From the NCBI GenBank assembly GCA_007694095.1, contig RECI01000206.1, positions 1 through 49,986 of the forward strand: DNA of 49,986 nucleotides, read 5' to 3'. The stretch comes from Balneolaceae bacterium (GTDB taxonomy: Bacteria > Bacteroidota > Rhodothermia > Balneolales > Balneolaceae). This document shows, piece by piece, positions 41,666 to 49,986 of the stretch (position 1 is its first letter; the number at the start of each line of letters is the position of its first letter). The position numbers and the translations under genes were made by a program. The notes beneath the pieces were generated by a model that ran no database searches, was not told the DNA's origin, and saw only the letters and a program-made list of their open reading frames with translations.

Positions 41666-42430
41666 TTAGATAGTTTCGGAGATTTTCAAAATCTCGCTGT
41701 AACTACCAGCACTAAGGCTGGCACCACCAATCAATCCGCCATCCACATCTTTCTGGGATAATAATTCGCCGGCATTATCGGGTTTCATACTTCCTCCGTA
41801 TAAAATCCTGACTTTTTCACTGCTAGTTTCTCCCCAGTGCTGTGTGATCAAATCACGGATAAATTGATGCATTTCCTGAGCCTGTTGTGGAGTGGCAGTT
41901 TCACCGGTGCCAATAGCCCACACGGGTTCGTAAGCTATCACAAGTGTATCGGACTCATCATTGCCAAGATGAGTGAGTACAGCATCAACCTGTCGCTTCA
42001 CAACTTCCTGGTGTATTCCTTCTTTCCTCTCGGAAAGTACTTCTCCTACACATACTATGGGTTTGAGGCCATCATCAATCACTTTTTTGGTTTTTTGGGC
42101 TACCAGTTCGTCTGATTCATGAAAGTATTCCCTTCTTTCCGAATGGCCCACGATCACGTATTCACATCCGGCATCTTTCAGCATAGATGTGCTGATTTCA
42201 CCGGTATAAGCCCCGTCATTTTCGGTATGCACATTTTGTGCCCCAACTTTAAATTGAGTGCCTTCAAAAGCAGCTGCTACTGCGGGTATTGATATAAATG
42301 GTGGACATAACAGTGCTTCTGAATGAAATGATTCTTCCTTCCACTTTGCTGCAATATCTTCTGCGAGTTTTTTGGCAGCCCCGGGCGCCGCGTTCATCTT
42401 CCAGTTTCCTGCAATTAAAAATGTTCTCAT
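41666..42430 (-). CDS. tpiA: Triosephosphate isomerase
   Basis: Interconverts dihydroxyacetone phosphate and glyceraldehyde 3-phosphate. It is 254 residues, with the N-terminal FLIAGNWKMNAA (catalytic Lys13 in the NWKMN motif), IVGHSERREYF (catalytic His), the flexible loop YEPVWAIGTGETATP (catalytic Glu) and GGSMKPDNAGELLSQKDVDGGLIGGASL (phosphate binding; read as two halves). A complete, ordinary enzyme. It is preceded by the thioredoxin-fold lipoprotein gene, 9 bases away, and followed by purD, 8 bases away. Confidence 0.97.
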   Translation of the reverse strand: MRTFLIAGNWKMNAAPGAAKKLAEDIAAKWKEESFHSEALLCPPFISIPAVAAAFEGTQFKVGAQNVHTENDGAYTGEISTSMLKDAGCEYVIVGHSERREYFHESDELVAQKTKKVIDDGLKPIVCVGEVLSERKEGIHQEVVKRQVDAVLTHLGNDESDTLVIAYEPVWAIGTGETATPQQAQEMHQFIRDLITQHWGETSSEKVRILYGGSMKPDNAGELLSQKDVDGGLIGGASLSAGSYSEILKISETI

Positions 42431-42439
42431 GGTAAAAAT

Positions 42440-43801
42440 TTATTCGGTTAGTGTTGTTAGTTGTTGTAAACCCTGAACCACATCATCGTATTCGTTACCG
42501 ATGTATCTTCGAATTATGGTACCGTCGCTATTCACAAGAAAACGGGTAGGCACCCTGTTGAGATTTAAGGTTTCTGCCAATTCCTCCGCGTCGAAGGAAT
42601 TAGGTTGTATAATATTCCAAAGTTTGCTCCGCTCTTCAAAAAATGCCTGCAACATTACATCAGAGCTTGAAAGAGGGACCGTGATAATTTCTAGGTCAAA
42701 ATTTCTGTAAATCTGGTGGATAGCCACCGTTCTGTCATACTGTTGCTGGTACAAAAAATTGTCGAACCTTGTAATTTCTATTAAAAAGGGTTTACCTTTC
42801 AAGTCCTGTGTCCGAATGGTATCTCCTTCAACGGTAACAAGTGTAAGTTCCGGAAACTGATAGCCGGGTGCAAGAAATTCAATATCATAACTTATGCTTT
42901 CTGCCCATTGCATTGCCATTTCATTATCGGAGAAAGCTTTTTTGAAATCATCAAGATGGCGGTTCGCTTCGATGGTACGGGAACTGTCATACAACAGTTC
43001 AATCCGTTCCATATTAATTTCCATCCTTGTTGATAAATACTCACTCCTCTCTTCAAGATCCTGAAGAAATGCAAGCACCCTGTTAAGTCCATCCGTTTCG
43101 GCATAATATTCCGCCAGTACCTCTCTTGTAACTGCCGATAAATGATTATAGTGTTCCAACAATTGATTGCTGCGTTCAAGCATTTTTTCATTGTTCCATC
43201 CGCTTAACAATACGACTGAATTTTCACCCGAGATTTTTCCAACATGGGTGCCGGGATATTCATCAAAAAGTTCCCAGTATAAATCACTCCATTTTTCGAT
43301 CTCAATCTGAATACTGTCCTCTGCTATAACGCCGGCATTTATAAAATTGGCAACTCTTGTAAAATTTCTTTCTAATCTGTTAAGTACAGTCAACAGATCA
43401 TTTTCGTTAGATGAGATACTTGCTGTCTGGTTCACATTCGGCAGGCTGGCATCAATGTTAATAGTGTCTCCGTCGGCGAATACCAGGTTGAGGATGCCAA
43501 ACGTATTCCTGTTACGGGAAATTAAAAGTGGATATATATCATCCATTTCAAAAAAAGCATCTGCGGCAAAAAGACCGGTGGTATCTGTCACTGCAAAGAA
43601 AAGTGTATCCGTTTGCTGGCTTCCGGTAGATACAGTAGAGAGCAACTGAATTCCACTATAATCACCTGATGCATCGAGTTGGCTGTCAACTGTTATTTTA
43701 CCGGTAATATGAACCGAACGTTTAACATCCGGTTTTTCCCGTGCACAGGATAATAGTAACAAAGCCGGAAGTATCGCCAAAATCAGAAATTTATATCTCA
43801 T
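42440..43801 (-). CDS. Thioredoxin-fold (TlpA-like) lipoprotein lacking the CXXC
   Basis: A lipoprotein: signal peptide ending LLLLSC with lipobox Cys19, exported and lipid-anchored. The first 290 residues resemble the N-terminal helical and beta part of Bacteroidota thiol-disulfide oxidoreductase-like lipoproteins (HITGKITVDSQLDASGDYSG; GILNLVFADGDTINIDASLP). The last 150 are a redoxin domain: PGYQFPELTLVTVEGDTIR, then DLKGKPFLIEITRFDNFLYQ where CXXC should be, and the cis-Pro loop RVPTRFLVNSDGTIIRRYIG. The only cysteine in the whole protein is that of the lipobox. It therefore cannot do thiol redox chemistry and is probably structural or binding. Confidence 0.8.
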   Translation of the reverse strand: MRYKFLILAILPALLLLSCAREKPDVKRSVHITGKITVDSQLDASGDYSGIQLLSTVSTGSQQTDTLFFAVTDTTGLFAADAFFEMDDIYPLLISRNRNTFGILNLVFADGDTINIDASLPNVNQTASISSNENDLLTVLNRLERNFTRVANFINAGVIAEDSIQIEIEKWSDLYWELFDEYPGTHVGKISGENSVVLLSGWNNEKMLERSNQLLEHYNHLSAVTREVLAEYYAETDGLNRVLAFLQDLEERSEYLSTRMEINMERIELLYDSSRTIEANRHLDDFKKAFSDNEMAMQWAESISYDIEFLAPGYQFPELTLVTVEGDTIRTQDLKGKPFLIEITRFDNFLYQQQYDRTVAIHQIYRNFDLEIITVPLSSSDVMLQAFFEERSKLWNIIQPNSFDAEELAETLNLNRVPTRFLVNSDGTIIRRYIGNEYDDVVQGLQQLTTLTE

Positions 43802-43826
43802 AATTTAATGTACTGAATCCATAACA

Positions 43827-45281
43827 TTATTCTGTACTATCGAGCCTTGCAGCAACCATTTCTCTTGCCTGCTTAGGGTTGGCCTTGCCTTTTGATTGTT
43901 TCATCACCTGCCCAATGAAGAACCCCATAAGCGCCTTTTTTCCCTCCCTGTAACGTTTCACTTCGTCGGGGTTAGATTCCAGGATCTCATCAATGATAGG
44001 TTCCAGGAATCCTGAATCGGAAACCTGTATCAGGTTCAGTTCACCGGCAAGATCAAGGGCATCCTTATCACTTCGAATTAATTCATTAAAAATAGTCTGC
44101 ATGGCCGAGGAATTAATTTTATCCTCTAATTTAAGACGAATCAAACCCGAAAGTTGTTTTGGAGTTATACTAAACTCGTTAATACTAATACTCTTATCAT
44201 TTAAAACTCTTAAAACCTCAGTCAATATCACATTAGAAATAGCTTTGGGTTCGTCCAGAAAAACAAGTGCTTCCTCAAAGTAATCAGCCAGGTAACGATT
44301 ATCTGTAAGGATTTCCGCGTCATCCTTGTTTAAACTCAATTCATCAACAAACCGTTGAAAACGTTTATCCGGGAGTTCGGGAAGTTCGGACTGAATGTCT
44401 TCAAGAAGAGATTCGGTTACAATAATCGGTGGCAAATCAGGTTCCGGGAAATAACGGTAATCATGTGCTTCTTCTTTTGATCTCATCTGGCGGGTTTCCA
44501 GTTTATTTGGATCCCATAGCAGTGTTTGTTGTACTACTTCTCCCCCGCTCTCCACCAATTCGATCTGGCGTTCAATTTCAAAGGTGATAGCTCTCTCAAC
44601 ATTGCGGAACGAGTTCATGTTTTTAAGCTCTGTACGGGTGCCAAACTCTTTCTGCCCCCGTGGCCTGATGGATACATTGGCATCACAGCGAAGGCTCCCC
44701 TCCTCCATATTTCCGTCACAGACCTCCAGATATTGTACAATTTGTCTGATTTTCTTCAGATACTCATAAGCCTCTCTCGGAGTACGAATATCAGGCTCCG
44801 ATACAATTTCAATCAATGGTGTCCCAGCACGGTTCAAATCTACAAGTGTATGATAGGGATCCTGGTCGTGAATGGATTTACCCGCATCCTCTTCCATATG
44901 AATACGGGTAATACCAATAGTTTTTACATAATCTTCAAGTTCGATCTGAATGCATCCATTATAACAGATCGGAGTTTCATATTGTGATATCTGGTAACCT
45001 TTCGGCAAATCGGGATAGAAATAATTTTTTCTTGCGAAAATTGATTTTTCTGAAATTTTACAACCGGTGGCAAGCCCCACCTTTAATGTATACCTGACGA
45101 GATTCTGATTTAGTACCGGTAAGGTTCCGGGATGCCCAAGACATAATGGTGTAACCTGCCTGTTTGGCGCTCCCCCGTATTCTGAAGATACCGCTGCAAA
45201 TGCTTTGCTTTTTGTGAGTAGTTGTGCATGTACTTCAAGGCCTATTACGGCCTCATACTTTTCATTCGATATTGTCGACAT
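43827..45281 (-). CDS. gatB: Aspartyl/glutamyl-tRNA amidotransferase subunit B
   Basis: The kinase/transamidase subunit of GatCAB, which turns Glu-tRNA(Gln) or Asp-tRNA(Asn) into the Gln/Asn form. Conserved blocks: VIGLEVHAQLLTKSKAFA, CLGHPGTLPVLN, KNYFYPDLPKGYQISQYE, EDAGKSIHD, NRAGTPLIEIVSEPDI, YLEVCDGNMEEGSLRCDANVS, YRYFPEPDLPPI and the C-terminal YqeY-like helical domain up to GQVMKQSKGKANPKQAREMV. It is 484 residues. gatA and gatC are not next to it. A single gene or the end of a transcript; an upstream gap of 382 bases separates it from a divergent gene. Confidence 0.97.
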   Translation of the reverse strand: MSTISNEKYEAVIGLEVHAQLLTKSKAFAAVSSEYGGAPNRQVTPLCLGHPGTLPVLNQNLVRYTLKVGLATGCKISEKSIFARKNYFYPDLPKGYQISQYETPICYNGCIQIELEDYVKTIGITRIHMEEDAGKSIHDQDPYHTLVDLNRAGTPLIEIVSEPDIRTPREAYEYLKKIRQIVQYLEVCDGNMEEGSLRCDANVSIRPRGQKEFGTRTELKNMNSFRNVERAITFEIERQIELVESGGEVVQQTLLWDPNKLETRQMRSKEEAHDYRYFPEPDLPPIIVTESLLEDIQSELPELPDKRFQRFVDELSLNKDDAEILTDNRYLADYFEEALVFLDEPKAISNVILTEVLRVLNDKSISINEFSITPKQLSGLIRLKLEDKINSSAMQTIFNELIRSDKDALDLAGELNLIQVSDSGFLEPIIDEILESNPDEVKRYREGKKALMGFFIGQVMKQSKGKANPKQAREMVAARLDSTE

Positions 45282-45675
45282 TCTTTGGATTGAAGTTCAA
45301 AAAATTTATCAGCCATAAAAGATAATAAAGTATACACAGAATGTAATCACCAATATGAGGTAATAATGTTTAGTTTAACCCGGATAGCTGATTAAAATTT
45401 TGGGCCAAAATTGTAAGCAGTTTACTGTGCGTTCCCGGAGTGTATTGAGCTTAGCTTACCCTCTGACAAGAACCAATTAAGTACACCCGGTTATTCTTTA
45501 TATTAATCTTTAAACGGGTTGAAAGTATATTCAGTTTATAAATCCAACAGAAATTCAGTGTTACCTTCATCCATTATAAAAGCGCTTTTTTCTAATATTT
45601 AATCGATTCTTCTTCAATATTGTTATAATATTTTGTTAATTAAGTAGAGAACACTATAACCTTATGCATTCTGCT
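45282..45675. other. Divergent intergenic region between gatB and a secreted-protein gene
   Basis: An AT-rich gap of nearly 390 bases. No open frame, RNA gene or hairpin stood out. It should hold two outward promoters; TAATATTTTG around 45628 has the look of a Bacteroidota-type -7 element (TAnnTTTG) for the plus-strand gene, but no matching -33 was seen. Confidence 0.35.
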
Positions 45676-46473
45676 ATGAAGAATATCATAAATACACTCA
45701 TTCTCACCCTGTCGATTTCATTCTTTGTTACAATATTTGCACAATCCCAAACCCACCAGGGGTTATATATGAAACTTGAGTTTCTGGATGTTGACCGGGA
45801 GGAGATCAGTAATTTCAAAAATAACATCCAATCGGTTTTAAAACCGGTGAATGAAGCCAGAATCAATGCAGGCGCACTTAGATACTGGTATGCTTATGAA
45901 GTGTTATATCCCGGAAGCCAAAACACACCCTATAATTATGTGATTGTCACGATTTGTGATGCGTTGTGTGCATTCGAAAACATATCGGATCATATTCATG
46001 ATCAACTTTCTGCTGCTGACCTTGAGCATTTACTCCCCCGTTTCAACAGCATTATGATGCCAAGGTTTTCTGAGCTATGGAGAATCAATAACAGTGTACT
46101 GCGAACTGAAAATTCCAAACCATCAAGGTATTTTATGCTTGACTATATGCGGGTGCGGGCTGGCCTGGAGTATACCTATCAGATGATGGAGGATGACAAT
46201 GCAAGGCCTATTCATGAATACAGAATGGAAAACGGAAACATGGAAGGCTGGGAATTATTTAGTTTGATATTGCCTCGGGGAGATGAATATGGCTATAATT
46301 TTGCAACAGGTAATTATTTCTCAAATCTAAGGGATGTGGAATTTCACTTTAATGAGGAAGTAATCAGGCAGTCAAGCCCGGATGTTAATGTTGCCGAGTT
46401 TATCGAAAACGTAGAGAATGTACGGACACTGGTACGCTCGGAAGTACTGGAGTTGATCGATTACCTGAAATAA
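45676..46473 (+). CDS. Secreted protein of unknown function, perhaps two DABB-like domains
   Basis: A secreted 265-residue protein (269 if the ATG at 45664 is used). The signal peptide runs to about FAQSQT. Two similar halves seem present: each starts with a strand ending in a helix-rich region, with LKPVNEARINAGALRYWYAY and then YNYVIVTICDAL in the first, and RPIHEYRMENGNMEGWELFS and FATGNYFSNLRD in the second. This looks like a duplicated dimeric alpha-beta barrel (ferredoxin-like) domain, but the call is by pattern only. No catalytic residues are assigned. Single gene, with a possible terminator 135 bases downstream. Confidence 0.7.
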   Translation: MKNIINTLILTLSISFFVTIFAQSQTHQGLYMKLEFLDVDREEISNFKNNIQSVLKPVNEARINAGALRYWYAYEVLYPGSQNTPYNYVIVTICDALCAFENISDHIHDQLSAADLEHLLPRFNSIMMPRFSELWRINNSVLRTENSKPSRYFMLDYMRVRAGLEYTYQMMEDDNARPIHEYRMENGNMEGWELFSLILPRGDEYGYNFATGNYFSNLRDVEFHFNEEVIRQSSPDVNVAEFIENVENVRTLVRSEVLELIDYLK

Positions 46474-46492
46474 GAAACGCTATGATTTGCGA

Positions 46493-46552
46493 TAGACCGA
46501 AGAACCGATAAACCGAATGACCGATTTTTCTTTAATTGTAAATCGGTCTATC
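46493..46552. repeat. Four 8-bp direct units (ACCGA) with inverted copy
   Basis: TAGACCGA, AGAACCGA, TAAACCGA and ATGACCGA follow one another without gaps (46493-46524). After a pyrimidine/AT spacer the reverse complement AATCGGTCTATC appears (46541-46552), so the block can fold onto itself. It lies between two convergent genes. Function unknown. Confidence 0.55.
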
Positions 46553-46606
46553 AGTTCATCACTAATCAAATGATGAAAATCATGTTGGTATTAACGGCAC
46601 TTTAAG

Positions 46607-46631
46607 CGCCTAAATCGGTTTAGGTTTTTAT
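46607..46631 (+). terminator. Possible Rho-independent terminator of the secreted-protein gene
   Basis: A 6-bp stem CCTAAA/TTTAGG (46609-46614 and 46619-46624) with loop TCGG, followed on the plus strand by TTTTTATT. The stem is short and AT-rich, so it is weak. It lies between the convergent secreted-protein and agmatine deiminase genes. Confidence 0.5.
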
Positions 46632-46636
46632 TCGAA

Positions 46637-47701
46637 TTAATCGAATTTCAGTCCATACAATTGTTGTGTAATGCAATGTATGCTCCCCTGCCCCCAAACA
46701 AGGTCTGAACATTGTATCCCCTCTATATCTCTGTCCGGGAAAAATTGCCCGATTACATTAAGTGCCTCTTCATCATAGCGATCATCGTATAAAGGAACCA
46801 GCACTACACCGTTGGCAATATAAAAATTGGCATAACTGGCAGGGACAAAGTGAGAGCCATCTACAGTCAGATCGTCAATTTCTGTGACTGGAAGTGGCAA
46901 TGTTACAATATGGTAGGGCTCTCCATCTGTTTGTTTCATTTTTTTGAGAATTCTTAAATTTTCATCAAGGGCTTCAAAGTTAACGTCATCCGGATCATTG
47001 CAGACCATGGTTAGAATTGTGTTTTTATTCAAAAAACGGGATAAATCGTCAATGTGTCCGTCTGTGTCGTCTCCTTTTAATCCATCTTTGAGCCAGATGA
47101 TCTGTTTGGCACCAAGATATTGATTGAGGTAGTTTTCGATTTCAGCTTTATTCAGGTGGGGATTTCTGTTTTTATTCAGGAGTACAGATTCAGTAGTCAG
47201 GAATACCCCTTCGCCATTGGTATCAATACTCCCCCCTTCCAGGATGATACCGGTATTAAACATCTGCAGACCAAACGTTTTTGCGAACCATCCCGGCAAA
47301 GCATTGTCAGCATCAAAAGGAGGATATTTTCCGCCCCAGGCATTATAACCCCAGTTGGTAATGGCAAAATCTGTTCGTTGATTGACAGATTTTTTGACAA
47401 AGATCGGCCCGCAATCACGTGCCCAGACATCATTTACAGGAACCTTGTAGAGATGGATGTTGCCGGCGTCAATATTCATGGTTGCCAGTTTCCGGTTGAC
47501 CTCTGTTACATCCACTTCCGGATCAACAAGCAATACGATAGGTTCATACCGGTGAAGCACTTCAATAATATTGAGATAAACATTCTCTGCTTTTTGGAGC
47601 TTGTCTCCCGGCCACGTTTCCCGGTTAGACGGCCAATGTAGCTGGGTAGCCGAATGAGTTTCCCATTCGGCCGGCATCCTGTAGCCTGATGTATTATTCA
47701 T
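46637..47701 (-). CDS. aguA: Agmatine deiminase-family enzyme
   Basis: Converts agmatine to N-carbamoylputrescine (or acts as a related peptidyl-arginine deiminase-type enzyme). It is 354 residues, beginning GYRMPAEWETHSATQLHWPS. The guanidino-modifying core has NDVWARDCGPIFV (Asp), the EGGS motif with its Glu, DTDGHIDDLSRF (His and Asp) and catalytic Cys343 in GQGSIHCITQQ near the end. The family's usual partner, the N-carbamoylputrescine amidase AguB, is not adjacent here. A single gene in minus orientation with a weak start context. Confidence 0.92.
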   Translation of the reverse strand: MNNTSGYRMPAEWETHSATQLHWPSNRETWPGDKLQKAENVYLNIIEVLHRYEPIVLLVDPEVDVTEVNRKLATMNIDAGNIHLYKVPVNDVWARDCGPIFVKKSVNQRTDFAITNWGYNAWGGKYPPFDADNALPGWFAKTFGLQMFNTGIILEGGSIDTNGEGVFLTTESVLLNKNRNPHLNKAEIENYLNQYLGAKQIIWLKDGLKGDDTDGHIDDLSRFLNKNTILTMVCNDPDDVNFEALDENLRILKKMKQTDGEPYHIVTLPLPVTEIDDLTVDGSHFVPASYANFYIANGVVLVPLYDDRYDEEALNVIGQFFPDRDIEGIQCSDLVWGQGSIHCITQQLYGLKFD

Positions 47702-48027
47702 TTTTAAGACTTATTATTTTTTTTCTGCCACAAATTTAATGGATTAAAAAGTGAAAAGCTGGAGCGGAGCAACAGTACCGACCTCTCAGGATAAAAAAAG
47801 ATCAGAGCAACATTGTGATTCTCGAAAAGCGAAAAATTGACGCATACCCCGGGGCTGGAGTGTTAACGTCATTTCCCGCAAACCGATGAATAAACCTAAA
47901 AATTTAGGATTCAAAACTAATAACTCCTCATCACTGAAACCCAATAAGCTCCGAATCCATTATATTTATAGCAGGATTTGATTTTATTTCGGTATTCAGC
48001 CTGTCAAAAGTAGTAATTTTGTACAAA
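47702..48027. other. Intergenic region upstream of agmatine deiminase
   Basis: About 330 bases with no open frame of note. It contains a small AT-rich imperfect palindrome, CCTAAAAATTTAGG, near 47900. A promoter for aguA must lie here, and a small RNA cannot be excluded. Nothing further recognised. Confidence 0.35.
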
Positions 48028-48060
48028 AAAAAACCACCTGCTGAAAACAGGTGGTTTTTT
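48028..48060 (-). terminator. Strong terminator of the subtilase gene
   Basis: A perfect stem AAAAAACCACCTG/CAGGTGGTTTTTT (48028-48040 and 48048-48060) with a 7-base loop. On the minus strand it ends the subtilase transcript (stop at 48089) with a run of T. The A/T flanks make it bidirectional in principle. Confidence 0.88.
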
Positions 48061-48088
48061 GTAATAAGAATTAAACAGTTATACAATA

Positions 48089-49657
48089 TTAATAAGGCTT
48101 AATCTGTGTTACTGTATTGCCCTTGCTATCGGTCACTGTCAATTTGACGTCAGTTGGATTGGTTCTCGACCTCAACTCATTGTTGCCGGAGGCACTGCTT
48201 CCGCTCACATTTAGAGTAACTGAATCGAGTACACTGCTTCCGTTTAACAATTCGATTATGACCTGTGAAAGGTCACCATCTTCATCAGATACGGCCCAGT
48301 TAACTTCAGCTCTTCTCCATGGTCCTGATGATCTGACATTGAAATTGAATGTGTCAATAGAAGGATCATTGTCTCCTGGTTCCGGATCTGGTTCCGGATC
48401 TGGTTCTGGTTCCGGATCTGGATCTGGTTCTGGCGATCCCCCGCCGTTATCAGATCCATCAAACAGACTGAAGAGTAAATGGTTGTTCGCGGTATTGGAA
48501 TTGGTTACAATATTTTTGGTACTAATTTCTGTGATTGCATCATAAACTGCCTGAGCTGATGCATTTGAGTTGTTCTGCAGGAACAGTGCTGCCACCCCGG
48601 CTACGTGAGGAGCCGCCATACTTGTACCACTTATTGTATTCGTTGCGGAATTACTTGTATGCCAGGCAGCTGTTATGCTTGCCCCGGGTGCAAATATATC
48701 CACACAATTGCCAAAATTTGACCAGGAGGTTTTACTGTCACTACTTGTTGTGGCGCCAACTGTGTAAGCTTTAGGAGCACCTGCAGGTGAATAATTACAG
48801 GCATCTTGTGCCCTGCCAGCTATATTACCATTACCTGCTGCAACAATTGTTGGAATCCCGGCGTCAAACATTCTTCCTACTGCATCATTAACCGCGCTGC
48901 TGCTTCCTCCACCAAGTGACATGTTCGCAACTGAAGGCCCGGCAGCATTTGATGCTACCCAATCCATTCCAGCAATTACACCACTAAACGTACCAGAACC
49001 GTTACAATCAAGTACTCTGACGGCAACAAGGTTAACATCCTTGGCTACTCCATAAACAGCCCCACCTACAGTCCCCGCCACGTGTGTGCCATGGCCGTTA
49101 CAGTCACTGCCATTGCCACCAAATGCGTCAAAATAAAAATTTTGATTTGCACGTCCCTGGAATTCGTTGTGAGTATATCGAATACCTGTATCAATGATAT
49201 ATGCGGTTACTCCTGTACCTTCTGAAGTATAAACATAATTCCCATTAAGAGGTAATGATCGCTGATCGATCCTGTCGAGGCCCCAGGTTGCATTATTTTG
49301 AGTGGTTGATGCAGTCGTTACTACACCATCCTGTTCAATTCGAACTACCCGGTTATCACGGAGCAAACCACTTCTTGCAGCTTGTGAAATCTCACCTGCA
49401 AAACCCGTTAGAACGGTTGTGTATTCAAAATCAGGTTGCACACCGAATTCAGCAGCTACAGCGGAGGGATTATTTCCCGGTTTTAGAGTAACAATAAATC
49501 TACCGGGAATAGCACCATGCTTCATATCACTGGTAACATCCTGCGGGCTTACAGAAATAATATCATTACTATGCTGTGGGGCTGTAACAGGACTTTGCTG
49601 ATCACACGAAACAAACAAGATCATTGCAAATGGCAATGATAGTAGTAACTTTTTCAT
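48089..49657 (-). CDS. Subtilisin-family (S8) lipoprotein protease
   Basis: An exported serine protease of the proteinase K type. A signal peptide ends LFVSC with lipobox Cys18. An inhibitor I9 propeptide domain lies at about 48-115 (GRFIVTLKPGNNPSAVAAEF). The catalytic domain spans about 125-400 with the triad D156 (AYIIDTGI), H189 (NGHGTHVAG) and S346 (SGTSMAAPHVAG); the oxyanion Asn is in the AAGNGN region. A repetitive Pro-Glu/Asp linker (about 404-428) joins it to a C-terminal domain of about 90 residues with a strand pattern (VNWAVSDEDGDLSQVIIELL), probably an immunoglobulin-like fold. The start fits at ATG 49657. Transcript ends at the hairpin 48028-48060. Confidence 0.95.
   Translation of the reverse strand: MKKLLLSLPFAMILFVSCDQQSPVTAPQHSNDIISVSPQDVTSDMKHGAIPGRFIVTLKPGNNPSAVAAEFGVQPDFEYTTVLTGFAGEISQAARSGLLRDNRVVRIEQDGVVTTASTTQNNATWGLDRIDQRSLPLNGNYVYTSEGTGVTAYIIDTGIRYTHNEFQGRANQNFYFDAFGGNGSDCNGHGTHVAGTVGGAVYGVAKDVNLVAVRVLDCNGSGTFSGVIAGMDWVASNAAGPSVANMSLGGGSSSAVNDAVGRMFDAGIPTIVAAGNGNIAGRAQDACNYSPAGAPKAYTVGATTSSDSKTSWSNFGNCVDIFAPGASITAAWHTSNSATNTISGTSMAAPHVAGVAALFLQNNSNASAQAVYDAITEISTKNIVTNSNTANNHLLFSLFDGSDNGGGSPEPDPDPEPEPDPEPDPEPGDNDPSIDTFNFNVRSSGPWRRAEVNWAVSDEDGDLSQVIIELLNGSSVLDSVTLNVSGSSASGNNELRSRTNPTDVKLTVTDSKGNTVTQIKPY
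48378..48435. repeat. Imperfect 6/12-bp tandem repeat coding the protease linker
   Basis: Repeats of GGTTCCGGATCT and GGTTCT/GGATCT on the plus strand, coding the (PEPD)n acidic linker of the S8 protease on the minus strand. Such repeats can change length by slippage. Confidence 0.7.
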
Positions 49658-49950
49658 ATTTATAAGTTTAGGTTATGTTTAATTAATCTTGAATGCGCGT
49701 TTATGTTAAAAAAAGTTAAAGTATATAAAGAATTAAAACCCGATAATCAAGATTCATCCTTATCATAGCCGCATATTTTTTTCAAGTGTGGTGCCCATTA
49801 TGAATGTTCGGATAAAACAGGACAGTCGGTGTTTCATTATTGATTGATTGAACTACACTCACCTGGCCTGACATTTCATCATCAGTTTGACATGAATCAA
49901 GTCATCAGTTTATTTTGCCCACTTCACTATTAACGGTTGTAAGATTTAAA
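49658..49950. other. Intergenic region upstream of the subtilase gene
   Basis: An AT-rich region holding the protease promoter. No open frame or RNA gene recognised. Confidence 0.35.
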
Positions 49951-49952
49951 CC

Positions 49953-49982
49953 CAAAATTGTCATTGACCAATGACAATTTTG
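49953..49982. terminator. 14-bp inverted repeat at the window edge
   Basis: CAAAATTGTCATTG (49953-49966), two spacer bases, then its exact reverse complement CAATGACAATTTTG (49969-49982). The small loop and AT-rich stem could be a terminator for a gene beyond the edge or a dyad operator. The context is cut off. Confidence 0.4.
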
Positions 49983-49986
49983 CCCG

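Noticed and set aside
48117-48545. Long plus-strand frame with a Gly-Ser repeat, opposite the subtilase
   Set aside because: It is the antisense of the protease's Pro-Glu/Asp linker; the S8 triad on the minus strand decides the coding strand.

Overview
The window reads as an ordinary chromosomal stretch of a Gram-negative bacterium of the Bacteroidota / Balneolota / Rhodothermota type. This is inferred from gene content, not from a marker tree. The signs are a bacillithiol gene (bshC), a LuxC/LuxE-like acyl reductase pair, many lipoproteins and C-terminal-aromatic outer-membrane barrels, few Shine-Dalgarno sites, an AT-rich base composition and frequent TTG starts. Genes are dense and on both strands. 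I see no rRNA, tRNA, CRISPR array, insertion sequence or prophage.

Region by region. 1-5.6 kb: a nickel-pincer-cofactor operon (larC-larE-larB) flanked by two exported aldo/keto reductases and a small His-containing membrane protein. 6-9.9 kb: a UvrD-type helicase and the ribosome-assembly GTPase Der. 10-12.4 kb: a stand-alone NuoI-like ferredoxin, two unknown proteins and an AhpE-like peroxiredoxin. 12.7-15.5 kb (minus): a RimB-like retropepsin, RimK ligase, an M14/aspartoacylase-family enzyme and a DUF952-like protein. 15.5-17.1 kb: a D-threonine aldolase/D-serine dehydratase-type PLP enzyme and a small membrane protein. 17.1-23.7 kb (minus): pssA, psd, rseP, dxr, a histone-deacetylase gene remnant, pgeF, aroE and an SRPBCC protein, that is phospholipid, isoprenoid, envelope-stress and shikimate functions.

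23.8-27.6 kb: a DUF1302-like outer-membrane protein followed by an MMPL-type RND transporter, probably a lipid/hydrophobe export pair. 27.5-31.7 kb (minus): tmk, a PspC protein, 5-formyl-THF cyclo-ligase, bshC and a bifunctional-nuclease-family protein. 31.8-35.4 kb: a small membrane protein, a miniature SUI1/YciH factor, a patatin-POTRA-barrel protein and a TPR protein. 35.3-45.3 kb (minus): an ECF sigma factor with a small Cys-rich ORF behind it, holA, a ThuA lipoprotein, LuxC- and LuxE-like proteins, purD, tpiA, a thioredoxin-fold lipoprotein without its CXXC, and gatB. 45.7-49.7 kb: a secreted unknown protein, an agmatine deiminase and a subtilisin-type lipoprotein protease.

The items most worth a second look are: the lar cluster with an Fe-S-type LarE; the truncated histone-deacetylase gene between pgeF and dxr; the LuxC/LuxE pair with no luciferase; the Cys-rich ORF and 16-bp hairpin behind the ECF sigma gene; the CXXC-less thioredoxin lipoprotein; and a perfect 26-bp palindrome inside the RND transporter gene. 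None of these is proven to be a new system.
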